Below are positions 5,274-11,137 of a DNA stretch of 11,137 nucleotides, piece by piece. The stretch lies in the NCBI GenBank assembly GCA_038253825.1, contig JBBSGT010000040.1, forward strand, positions 1 to 11,137, read 5' to 3'. Source of the stretch: JACDET01 sp038253825 (GTDB lineage Bacteria > Patescibacteriota > Microgenomatia > Levybacterales > UBA12049). Each line of letters opens with the position of its first letter. Within the stretch, counting starts at the first letter, position 1. The position numbers and the translations under genes were made by a program. The notes below the pieces were generated by a model. The model had not been told where the DNA came from. It saw only the letters and a list, made by a program, of their open reading frames with translations, and did no database searches.

Positions 5274-6359
5274 ATGACATCGTATCTTGTCATTTTCCTA
5301 TTATTCCTGCTTCAATTTGTTTATTTACCCTTCGGGACAAGCCATTTTGAGATACCCAAAGTATATAGTGCTGAGCTCGCAATTTTCGTCCTCTTTCTTC
5401 TAGTCCTTTTTGATCAGGAAAGAATCTCCTATCATCGCTTCAGAACAGCTTCTCTTGTCAGTTCTTCTCTGCTGTTTGCTCTCACAATTTTGGATCTCAT
5501 TTTTCTTCGCACTAATATAAGTTTCTTTGGTAACCACTTCAGGCTACAAGGAATCTTTCTTCTATGGATGCTGTTACTTTTTTCATTTACCTCCTCACTC
5601 TTGCCTCCTTTCAAAATGAGCCGTTGGTTCTTTCTTATAATTCTCTGTATCCAATGTTTTTTTGCCTTCATCATTGGTGGAGAAGGAACACGTGCAATCG
5701 GAACAATAGGAGAACCCAATGCTCTTGCAGCAGATATTGTCTTTCTATGGCCATTTATTTATTTTTATAACCATAATAAACTCTATAAAGTAGGTAGCAT
5801 ACTTCTGGCAGTTCTTATCATTTTGCTCTCACAATCACGATCCGGGATAATTGCCATCTGTATTCAGTTAGCGTTTTTCTTCTTAACTTACAAATTGCAT
5901 ATGTCGCTTAAGAAATCGACAATGATCTGTCTTATACTTATGGTATTTTCTCTTCTACTTCCCTTTTTTGATCAGAAAGGCTTTTATGAAAATAGAACAC
6001 AAGTATGGCAAAGCGCTTTAATGGCTGGCGTAACACATCCAATACTGGGGAATGGATTTGGTAACATCCAATATGCATTACAAGCATCAGAAAAACAATT
6101 TCATAATAATCTTGGTTTGTCTATGATTGACAGTAGCCATAATATTTTTCTTGATTGGTTCGTCCAAGGGGGCATAGTTGGGCTTACAGTATTCCTTTCT
6201 TTTCTTTATCAGGCTTTTACTATTTTTATTCAGAAAAAAGAGACTCCATATCTGGTAATACTTCTCGGTCTTCTGGTGTCGTTATCATTTAACCCAGCAA
6301 GTATCATTGCGCTGATTGCCCTCTTTTGGATACTCGGTAAAGGAATGGTCAAGATGTAA
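5274..6359 (+). CDS. O-antigen ligase family (Wzy_C) membrane protein, copy 2
   Basis: This 361-aa polytopic membrane protein is a paralogue of the protein at 1457-2623. It keeps SQSRS (R189), YENRTQVWQSAL (R241, W245), a LGNGFGN turn (258-264) and DSSHNIFLDWFVQGG with the loop His H289. It also shares GTIGEPNALAA, GNHFRLQGI and SFNPAS. It is shorter at the N-terminus, starting directly in a membrane segment. The Wzy_C family moves glycans from lipid carriers to lipid A, to growing polymer or to protein; the sequence alone does not say which. There is no Shine-Dalgarno site; translation probably depends on the secreted-protein gene 9 nt upstream. Two independent copies of the same gene pair in one locus favour a protein-directed role such as O-oligosaccharyl transfer. 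That is inference. The gene converges on the hydrolase gene that ends at 6406. Confidence 0.85.
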   Translation: MTSYLVIFLLFLLQFVYLPFGTSHFEIPKVYSAELAIFVLFLLVLFDQERISYHRFRTASLVSSSLLFALTILDLIFLRTNISFFGNHFRLQGIFLLWMLLLFSFTSSLLPPFKMSRWFFLIILCIQCFFAFIIGGEGTRAIGTIGEPNALAADIVFLWPFIYFYNHNKLYKVGSILLAVLIILLSQSRSGIIAICIQLAFFFLTYKLHMSLKKSTMICLILMVFSLLLPFFDQKGFYENRTQVWQSALMAGVTHPILGNGFGNIQYALQASEKQFHNNLGLSMIDSSHNIFLDWFVQGGIVGLTVFLSFLYQAFTIFIQKKETPYLVILLGLLVSLSFNPASIIALIALFWILGKGMVKM

Positions 6360-6405
6360 TTCAATAAAATAGTGTTCGAATGAAAGAAGATGGGACACAA
6401 GAGTA

Positions 6406-7272
6406 TTACAATATAAATTTATACCCCTTACCTTCTCGACGAAGATACCCGGCAGTGGGAGTGGGAAAATGCGCACCAATAATGAGGGTGTCAGTGTCTA
6501 CAAACCGTTCAAGAAATAATTTCCTCGAATTACTCGCTTGGATTTTATCTGTATCAAAAGTTGTTTCCCATTCAGGATGCGTTACTTGACAAGGATGATG
6601 AAGAGTGTCTCCTGTTATTACAGCCTGTTTATCGTTTGATTTTATTAATACAGCAACATGTCCCGGTGTATGGCCAGGAGTTGGTATAAGTGAAACTTCA
6701 GGTGAAATTGCATGATCTAAAGAGATTAAATCTACCAATCCTAAATCATAAACCGGCAAGACGGAATCTTTAATTCCTGCAATATCATCTTCAAATTCCG
6801 AATCTGGAAAGGATTTCCAGTAATTATATTCTCCTTTGAGAAATAAATGGCGGGCGTTAGGAAAAGTGGGTACCCATGTATCATTTACTAGCATAGTGTT
6901 CCATCCGACGTGGTCAAAGTGTAAATGGGTACAGAGGACAAAATTAACTTTACTTCTGAGGCAACCATATTTTTCAAATCGTTCCAGTAAATCTGTATTT
7001 AAATTATTCCAATCCGGAAAGCCTTTTCGCACTTTATTATTTCCTACACCTGTATCAATAACAATTATTTTGTCTTTTGTTTGTACAATAAAAACAGACA
7101 CTTGTGCTTTTAAGTTACCTTGATTGTCAGCAAAATGAGGTGTTAGCCCAGAAATTTTTAGAATATTGTCATTTGTTGCACTAGGAATCCCTTTTTGAAT
7201 ATCTTCCCCATCCACTGTTTCAATAATTTGAGTAACTAGTACATTTCCTATCTGCCAATAAAGAGGTTTCAT
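6406..7272 (-). CDS. Metallo-beta-lactamase-fold hydrolase (lactonase / organophosphate hydrolase-like)
   Basis: This 288-aa cytoplasmic protein has no signal peptide and all seven expected ligands of a binuclear metal site: THLHFDH (H116, H118, D120, H121), TPGHTPGHV (H201), GDTLHHP (D222) and GAHFPTP (H268). The IDTGVG turn (72-77) is also typical. The length, the HVGWN sequence after the metal motif and the NARHLFLKGEYNYW segment place it with the subgroup that includes AHL lactonases and methyl-parathion-hydrolase-like enzymes, not with true beta-lactamases or glyoxalases. The substrate cannot be told from sequence. It could act in quorum quenching, lactone or phosphoester hydrolysis. It is a single-gene unit, convergent with the second ligase gene and divergent from the gene at 7461. 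Confidence 0.85.
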   Translation of the reverse strand: MKPLYWQIGNVLVTQIIETVDGEDIQKGIPSATNDNILKISGLTPHFADNQGNLKAQVSVFIVQTKDKIIVIDTGVGNNKVRKGFPDWNNLNTDLLERFEKYGCLRSKVNFVLCTHLHFDHVGWNTMLVNDTWVPTFPNARHLFLKGEYNYWKSFPDSEFEDDIAGIKDSVLPVYDLGLVDLISLDHAISPEVSLIPTPGHTPGHVAVLIKSNDKQAVITGDTLHHPCQVTHPEWETTFDTDKIQASNSRKLFLERFVDTDTLIIGAHFPTPTAGYLRREGKGYKFIL

Positions 7273-7278
7273 AACTAT

Positions 7279-7284
7279 AGTATA
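7279..7284 (-). promoter_or_regulatory. -10 element of the hydrolase gene, leaderless-type
   Basis: TATACT on the minus strand matches the -10 consensus at five of six positions and ends six bases before the ATG, the same spacing as for the YHYH gene. No -35 is visible at 16-18 bases. A GGAG lies well upstream of this -10, so it cannot serve as ribosome site for a transcript starting here. Confidence 0.4.
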
Positions 7285-7397
7285 TCTGATTTTGGTATCT
7301 CCTGGGGTAAATGAATAAACTGAAAAATATTTTCATAATATAGTACTATCTTCTTCTTGCGATACTTTTTTTTATTGAGCATGCAGAAAACTTCAGT

Positions 7398-7426
7398 TTG
7401 ACAGTTTATGCCTAAGGACTTATAAT
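7398..7426 (+). promoter_or_regulatory. Perfect-consensus sigma70-type promoter
   Basis: TTGACA (7398-7403), exactly 17 bases, TATAAT (7421-7426): both hexamers and the spacing are ideal. Transcription should begin near 7433 and give a leader of about 28 nt to the ATG at 7461. An 11-codon frame starting at ATG 7442 (stop 7472-7474) overlaps that start. No Shine-Dalgarno sequence is present. Confidence 0.75.
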
Positions 7427-7460
7427 TTGCTCAATTATAAAATGTTGAGATTTATACATT

Positions 7461-7835
7461 ATGTCAAAAGTTGATCATGAATCAAATGTAGATCCGAGCT
7501 GTACTTGGTTAAATAAACCAACCGATCGTAAACCCGCGAGGTCGACTGTATTTACAATCCCAGATCTGAGAGGTGAACCACAACAACATACTTCACCTGT
7601 TCCAGGCACGGATGCTGCTCTTCGGCATGCACTTACTTTACTTGGAGGAGAAATACCCGATCCTGATTTAACTAATCTGATTATACCTCCCTGGGTGAGG
7701 GATGATGCCGATCATCCTGATCAATTCCGGGGATCTTCTCAAAATGTAGTACCTGACACTGCACAAGAAAATCGTGGAAAGAACAAACTGATCCGAGTAA
7801 CTAATCCTGTATTCCAGTCACCAAAACGGCCCTAA
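7461..7835 (+). CDS. Unrecognised 124-aa proline-rich, probably disordered protein
   Basis: I do not recognise this protein. It is hydrophilic and rich in Pro, Asp, Asn and Arg, with no signal peptide and no membrane segment. One short segment, ALRHALTLLGGEIPDPDL (about 53-70), could form a helix, and LIIPPWV (73-79) is the only hydrophobic patch. The remainder should be disordered. A HTSPVPGT stretch (43-50) resembles the secreted TSP motif only by chance, since the protein is not exported. The gene stands alone behind an ideal promoter, so strong transcription is expected, while the lack of a ribosome site and the overlapping upstream frame may limit translation. Codon composition is ordinary. 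It could be a lineage-specific regulator or binding peptide. Confidence 0.55.
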   Translation: MSKVDHESNVDPSCTWLNKPTDRKPARSTVFTIPDLRGEPQQHTSPVPGTDAALRHALTLLGGEIPDPDLTNLIIPPWVRDDADHPDQFRGSSQNVVPDTAQENRGKNKLIRVTNPVFQSPKRP

Positions 7836-7878
7836 ACACAATATCTCTTTATACCTTTTCCTATTTCACAATCTATTC

Positions 7879-7909
7879 TTTTACTTCCCGAATCCATCCT
7901 CCAGTAAAA
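7879..7909. terminator. Weak inverted repeat between convergent genes
   Basis: A perfect 7-bp inverted repeat TTTTACT (7879-7885) / AGTAAAA (7903-7909) lies in the 85-bp gap between the convergent gene at 7835 and the kinase ending at 7921. The 17-nt loop and AT-rich stem make it a poor terminator, but its place fits a shared bidirectional signal. Confidence 0.25.
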
Positions 7910-7920
7910 TACTACTCAGC

Positions 7921-9048
7921 TTATGTACTTTTTGTTATAGGCAAGCTAAAGTAAAACGTTGATCCTTTACCTTTTTCACTTTCTACCCAAATTTTTCCCT
8001 TTTGGCGCTTGATAATTTCGCTGGAGATATAGAGTCCTAAACCCATTCCTGGCACTGTACTGTGCGTTGGTCCTGAAACGCGAAAATATCGCTGAAAAAC
8101 TTGTGATAGTTTCCTTTGAGGTATGCCAACGCCGAAGTCTTGCACACAGAGTTGTATAGAATTAATATTTTTTGTTGTTTCCACAATTATCTTTTCTGTA
8201 TGTGGTGAATATTTTATAGCATTTGAGAGAAGATTGACGAGTACTTGACCAATTCGATCTCGATCACCGCTCAGTGATGTTTTGGTATAACCATTTCTCA
8301 GAATTACATGGTTTGTTGTCGTCCGCTGCATTTCTTCAATAATCTCATCTACGAGTTCATCAAAATCAAACAAATTATTGTTAAACTGCAATTTACCACC
8401 TTCAATTTTTGTGACATCAAGTAAGTCACCTATGAGTATAGTTAATTTATTAATTTGCGCATCCATTTTTCCAAGGAGTTGAGCCGCGGCATCATCACCA
8501 ACTGTAGTGAATCGTTTTTGCAATACTTGCGCAAATACTTTTAAAGAGGTAACCGGTGTTTTAAGCTCATGACTCACAATTCCCATGAACTCGTCTTTTC
8601 GTTTATCTAAGAGTTTACTTGCTATTTGTTCTCTCATAAACTTTTCCCGTTCCTTCTCAAACTTTTTTCGTTCTATTGCGTATCGAATAGTACGATCAAG
8701 TAAATCTCCTACTATTTGTCCTTTTGTTAAATAATCATCTGCGCCAGCTTGTAACGCTTGTATATCTATTGCAGAATTACTCAGACCTGTCAAAAGGATA
8801 ATCGGCAATGTTTGCCCATTCAAACGTGCCTCCTTAATAAGTTCAATACCATTTCGTACTCCTAATTGATAGTCAACGAGATAAAGATCATAATTGCTCT
8901 GAAGAAGTTTCGTAAGTCCTGCTTCATATGTCTCTTCCCAGTCAAGCTTGTAACGGGTAGTTGGAATTTTAGTTAGCTGTGAACGCAGCAAGATATAATC
9001 ATCCTTATCATCCTCAATCAAAAGAAGTTTTATCGGCTTTTTATCCAT
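7921..9048 (-). CDS. Receiver-histidine kinase fusion protein (two-component signalling)
   Basis: This is a 375-aa cytoplasmic protein. An N-terminal receiver (about 5-125) has the acidic pocket IEDD (12-14), phospho-acceptor D59 in LVDYQLG, T87 and K109. A charged coiled-coil linker (about 126-150) leads to HisKA with phospho-His H160 in VSHELKTP, then HATPase_c with the N box (N272, N276), G1 DFGVGIP (304-310) and G2 GMGLGLY (334-340). All catalytic residues are present, so it should be able both to receive a phosphoryl group and to act as a kinase. It has no membrane segment or sensor domain, so its input is probably phosphorylation of the receiver by another kinase, most likely the GAF kinase of the same operon. 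The gene starts 2 nt after the receiver gene's stop with no ribosome site, consistent with translational coupling. Confidence 0.9.
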   Translation of the reverse strand: MDKKPIKLLLIEDDKDDYILLRSQLTKIPTTRYKLDWEETYEAGLTKLLQSNYDLYLVDYQLGVRNGIELIKEARLNGQTLPIILLTGLSNSAIDIQALQAGADDYLTKGQIVGDLLDRTIRYAIERKKFEKEREKFMREQIASKLLDKRKDEFMGIVSHELKTPVTSLKVFAQVLQKRFTTVGDDAAAQLLGKMDAQINKLTILIGDLLDVTKIEGGKLQFNNNLFDFDELVDEIIEEMQRTTTNHVILRNGYTKTSLSGDRDRIGQVLVNLLSNAIKYSPHTEKIIVETTKNINSIQLCVQDFGVGIPQRKLSQVFQRYFRVSGPTHSTVPGMGLGLYISSEIIKRQKGKIWVESEKGKGSTFYFSLPITKST

Positions 9049-9050
9049 AG

Positions 9051-9509
9051 TTAATTATTGCTTACTTCTCTGGGTAATGCTACTATTTCAAACCAATATT
9101 TTCCAAGCGTTTGGATAACTTCAATAAGATTTTCAAATGTTACTGGTTTTGTAATAAATGAATTTACACCTAACTTATATGATTTATAAATATCCTCTTC
9201 AGCTTTGGATGTGGTGAAAACAACAACCGGGATGTCTTTTAATTTATCACTTGCTTTAATTTCTTTTAATGCTTCTCGCCCATCCTTTTTGGGCATATTT
9301 AAATCTAAAAGGACAACCCCTGGACGAGGAGAAGTTTTGGGATCTGTGTACTGTCTTCTATGGAGCAAGTAATCCATTAGCTCTTCGCCATCTTTTACCC
9401 TTTCAAGCTTGTTGAGTAATTTACTTTTCTTCAGCGCTTTTCTTGTTAATAAATAATCATCATCGTCATCATCTGCCATGAGAATAACGATTGCATCATT
9501 ATTTGCCAT
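9051..9509 (-). CDS. Stand-alone response regulator receiver, Rcp1-like
   Basis: This 152-aa single-domain CheY-like protein belongs to the Rcp1 type that usually accompanies phytochrome-style kinases. It has a run of six Asp (13-18) holding the acidic pocket, phospho-acceptor D69 in LLDLNMPKKDG, T99 and K121 in ITKPV. The extra loop LLHRRQYTDPKTSPRP (48-63) before the phosphorylation strand is characteristic of the Rcp1 group. No output domain is attached, so it must act by protein contact or pass phosphate onward. Its first 11 bases overlap the end of the upstream kinase gene, and it has a full Shine-Dalgarno sequence inside that gene. It probably shuttles between the two kinases. Confidence 0.92.
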   Translation of the reverse strand: MANNDAIVILMADDDDDDYLLTRKALKKSKLLNKLERVKDGEELMDYLLHRRQYTDPKTSPRPGVVLLDLNMPKKDGREALKEIKASDKLKDIPVVVFTTSKAEEDIYKSYKLGVNSFITKPVTFENLIEVIQTLGKYWFEIVALPREVSNN

Positions 9510-10917
9510 GTCGTTTCACCTCCTTTTGTTTATGATGTATTGGCAACTGTACAATAAATGTTGTGCCTTTGGCTATCATACTTTTGGCTGTAATTGTTCC
9601 TTCGTGACGCTCTACAATTTTACGGCATACAGCAAGTCCAATACCAGTACCTTCATATAATCCTTTCCCATGCAGTCTTTGGAATACCGTAAATATCCGA
9701 TCCAAATACTTCTCATTAAAACCAATGCCATTATCCTCAACAGAGAGAACACAATTGTTTGTTTTTCCATCCATTCCCTTTTCCATTTCTGCAGAGACAG
9801 AGACGATAGGAGGAATATTTTCTTTATGAAACTTTAAGGCATTGCCAATAAGGTTTTGCAGCAATTGACGCATTTGATGAGGATCAGCTTCGATTGTAGG
9901 AAGAATTCCAATATTCACTTTACCTTTCGTTTGTTGTACTGTACTTTCAAGATCTGAGAGAACTTCCTGGGCAATTGTTGATAAATTAACAGAAACAAAT
10001 GATTCCCCCTTTGTCGTAACACGGGAAAAAGCAAGTAAATCATCAATAAGTATTCTCATTCGCCCAGCAGCATTTTGCATACGGTCAAGGTAATCTCTTC
10101 CCGCTAATTCGAGTACGCCGCCGTATTCTTCCTCTAATAAATTACCGAATGCTTGAATTTTACGAAGTGGCTCTTGTAAATCATGAGAAGCTACATAGGC
10201 AAAATCTTGTAATTCACCGTTACTTCGCGCAAGTTCGATATTTGTACGCCGTAATGATTCTGTTCGTGTCGCAACGATAGCTTCCAAATTTTTATTTATA
10301 TCCTGCGCTTCTTGATATAATTTCGCATTTTCAATTGCAAGGGCTGCTCTACTTGCAACCTCTTCTGCCATTGCTAAATCTGATGTCGTATAATGTCTTC
10401 CTGATTCAGCAGAGACAAACGTTATAGCCCCCGTTGCCTTTCCATGGATGAGAAACGGTACTATCATGACAGAGCTAAAACCAATTTTTCGCAAGAGTGC
10501 TAGCTCTTCCTTGCTTTTTGCTGCTTTGACAAGTAATTCATCGGGAATATCTTGATAAAACTCAGACTTATTAGTTCTTAGCACATTTGGGACACCTGTG
10601 GGGGCCTGGGGATCGACAGGATTTTTCTTATTGAGTTCTTTCGCCCATTTCACTTTCTTTGGGTCAACATGGGCAACTGCTAATTGTTGTATATTATTAC
10701 CAATTTTCATATCAATTGTGCACCAATCAGCAATATGAGGAACAGCTATTTTTGCAACGGTATTGAGGGTGGTCTCATAATCTAAAGACGAAGAGAGCAC
10801 TTTACTCGCTTCTGAGAGAAAGAGTAAATTTAGTTCAAGCAATTTAGCCTCACTATTATTTTTTTCAGTTGTACTTTTATTACTAAATTGTTCCTTTATT
10901 ATTTTTGTATTCTTCAT
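9499..10917 (-). CDS. GAF-domain sensor histidine kinase (phytochrome-type core)
   Basis: This 472-aa soluble kinase is the first gene of the operon. A GAF domain (about 40-197) contains ADWCTIDM and VPFLIHGKATGAITFVS, the usual core strands. There is no PAS-PHY pair and no obvious chromophore Cys context, so light sensing is not indicated. A coiled coil (about 198-238, LYQEAQDINKNLEAIVATR) connects to HisKA with H245 in YVASHDLQEPLRKI, the form typical of phytochrome-like kinases. HATPase_c follows with the N box (N355, N359), G1 EDNGIGF (394-400) and G2 GTGIGLA (423-429). The C-terminus is basic. A small-molecule or redox signal bound by GAF is likely but unknown. The downstream Rcp1-like receiver is its probable phosphate acceptor. 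The start follows a short AT-rich leader without a ribosome site. Confidence 0.92.
   Translation of the reverse strand: MKNTKIIKEQFSNKSTTEKNNSEAKLLELNLLFLSEASKVLSSSLDYETTLNTVAKIAVPHIADWCTIDMKIGNNIQQLAVAHVDPKKVKWAKELNKKNPVDPQAPTGVPNVLRTNKSEFYQDIPDELLVKAAKSKEELALLRKIGFSSVMIVPFLIHGKATGAITFVSAESGRHYTTSDLAMAEEVASRAALAIENAKLYQEAQDINKNLEAIVATRTESLRRTNIELARSNGELQDFAYVASHDLQEPLRKIQAFGNLLEEEYGGVLELAGRDYLDRMQNAAGRMRILIDDLLAFSRVTTKGESFVSVNLSTIAQEVLSDLESTVQQTKGKVNIGILPTIEADPHQMRQLLQNLIGNALKFHKENIPPIVSVSAEMEKGMDGKTNNCVLSVEDNGIGFNEKYLDRIFTVFQRLHGKGLYEGTGIGLAVCRKIVERHEGTITAKSMIAKGTTFIVQLPIHHKQKEVKRHGK
9517..9527 (-). promoter_or_regulatory. Strong Shine-Dalgarno site of the receiver gene
   Basis: On the minus strand AAAAGGAGGTG lies nine bases from the ATG at 9509, inside the 3' end of the GAF-kinase gene. 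It is the only textbook ribosome site found in the window. It supports the chosen start and shows that the host ribosome uses a standard anti-Shine-Dalgarno. Confidence 0.85.
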
Positions 10918-10935
10918 TTTTTTCTACTAGTCGAT

Positions 10936-10944
10936 ATAATACCA
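10936..10944 (-). promoter_or_regulatory. Extended -10 promoter of the signalling operon
   Basis: TGGTATTAT on the minus strand is an extended -10 (TGnTATnAT type, five of six on the hexamer). No clear -35 lies 16-18 bases upstream, as is common for extended -10 promoters. The transcript would start near 10929, about a dozen bases before the ATG. Confidence 0.45.
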
Positions 10945-10950
10945 CATATA

Positions 10951-10978
10951 GGTCTATTCCTGAAGTATGGGAATAACC
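10951..10978. repeat. Hairpin between the insertion element and the signalling operon
   Basis: Arms GGT-c-TATTCC (10951-10960) and GGAATA-ACC (10970-10978) pair over nine positions with one bulged C and a 9-nt loop. No T-run follows on either strand. It lies immediately upstream of the operon promoter and near the insertion element's edge, so it could be an operator, part of the element's end, or a barrier to read-through. Confidence 0.45.
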
Positions 10979-11137
10979 CTGAATTCTAGGTGGAAGTGCA
11001 TCACTCTGTAGTGGTAACGTGAAGTTTTGCCATCATCTCATAAGGGGCAAGGTATTGCAAGCATTTTCTGGGAGTGGAGTTTAGCTTGTATTCTAAGGCA
11101 GCAATATACTCATCAGAGATGGTATCAATACTAACTC
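10979..11137 (-). mobile_element. 3' end of an IS30-family insertion sequence (partial)
   Basis: The transposase end runs off the right edge. The exact left boundary is not certain. The short stretch after the stop (TGCACTTCCACCTAGAATTC on the minus strand) is in the place where the terminal inverted repeat should be, but the other end is outside the window, so the repeat cannot be confirmed. Confidence 0.5.
11001..11137 (-). CDS. IS30-family transposase, C-terminal fragment
   Basis: The last 45 codons of a transposase are visible and the gene continues beyond the right edge. The peptide ...ISDEYIAALEYKLNSTPRKC followed by LQYLAPYEMMA matches the end of the DDE integrase domain in IS30 transposases: a helix with the catalytic-Glu-proximal region lost to the edge, then the very conserved LN.RPRK.L.Y.TP.E motif, here LNSTPRKCLQYLAPYE. 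It ends at TGA (11001-11003), which supports TGA as a normal stop. Whether the copy is complete and active cannot be judged. It reads toward the signalling operon in the same direction, about 80 bp from its first codon, and could influence its expression. Confidence 0.8.
   Translation of the reverse strand, partial: VSIDTISDEYIAALEYKLNSTPRKCLQYLAPYEMMAKLHVTTTE

Noticed and set aside
7587..7610. HTSPVPGT stretch in the 124-aa protein, resembling the TSP/PVT motif
   Set aside because: The protein has no signal peptide and the stretch sits mid-chain; likely coincidence in a Pro-rich protein.
9456..9475. ATCATC/GTC run near the start of the receiver gene, looking like a simple repeat
   Set aside because: It encodes the conserved Asp-rich acidic pocket of the receiver and is not an independent repeat.
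1..11137. CRISPR array or large tandem repeat
   Set aside because: No regularly spaced identical repeats were found on either strand.

Overview
This window looks like a piece of a bacterial chromosome or metagenomic contig from the Candidate Phyla Radiation (Patescibacteria), most likely the Microgenomates side. That placement is an inference. It rests on the AT-rich sequence, compact genes with few Shine-Dalgarno sites, small secreted proteins carrying Thr-Ser-Pro-Val-Thr motifs, and YHYH and O-antigen-ligase-like proteins. No rRNA, tRNA or other marker gene is present to settle it. TGA reads as a stop throughout, so lineages that recode UGA as glycine are unlikely.

Layout. Bases 1-435 hold a DUF5615 PIN-like (toxin-type) protein whose start may lie outside the window. 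Bases 478-1208 hold a unit of visibly higher GC: a disrupted minus-strand gene of unknown function (576-1146), bracketed by two imperfect 28-bp direct repeats (500-527 and 1181-1208), each next to a small hairpin. Bases 1209-1456 contain nothing I recognise.

Bases 1457-6359 form the most interesting block. It has two copies of the same two-gene module: a small secreted protein with a TSP/PVT motif just after its signal peptide, followed by a polytopic O-antigen ligase (Wzy_C/WaaL/PglL-like) protein. One copy runs leftwards (2894 to 1457) and the other rightwards (4839 to 6359). Between them lies a membrane-anchored YHYH-domain protein (3226-4521, minus). My reading is a surface-protein modification system in which each ligase-like enzyme acts on, or together with, its partner secreted protein. 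The pairing and the motif are visible in the sequence; the function is inferred.

Bases 6406-7272 (minus) encode a metallo-beta-lactamase-fold hydrolase with all its metal ligands. Divergent from it is an unrecognised, proline-rich, probably disordered 124-aa protein (7461-7835) with a perfect-consensus sigma70-type promoter.

Bases 7921-10917 (minus) are a tight three-gene signalling operon, in transcription order: a GAF-domain histidine kinase with a phytochrome-type HisKA/HATPase core, a stand-alone Rcp1-like receiver, and a protein with an N-terminal receiver fused to a histidine kinase. No DNA-binding output domain is encoded.

The right edge (11001-11137, minus) is the C-terminal end of an IS30-family transposase, so an insertion element sits just upstream of the signalling operon. 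Several promoters place a -10-like element only 6-8 bases before the start codon, which suggests leaderless transcripts. The one textbook Shine-Dalgarno site belongs to the receiver gene inside the signalling operon.
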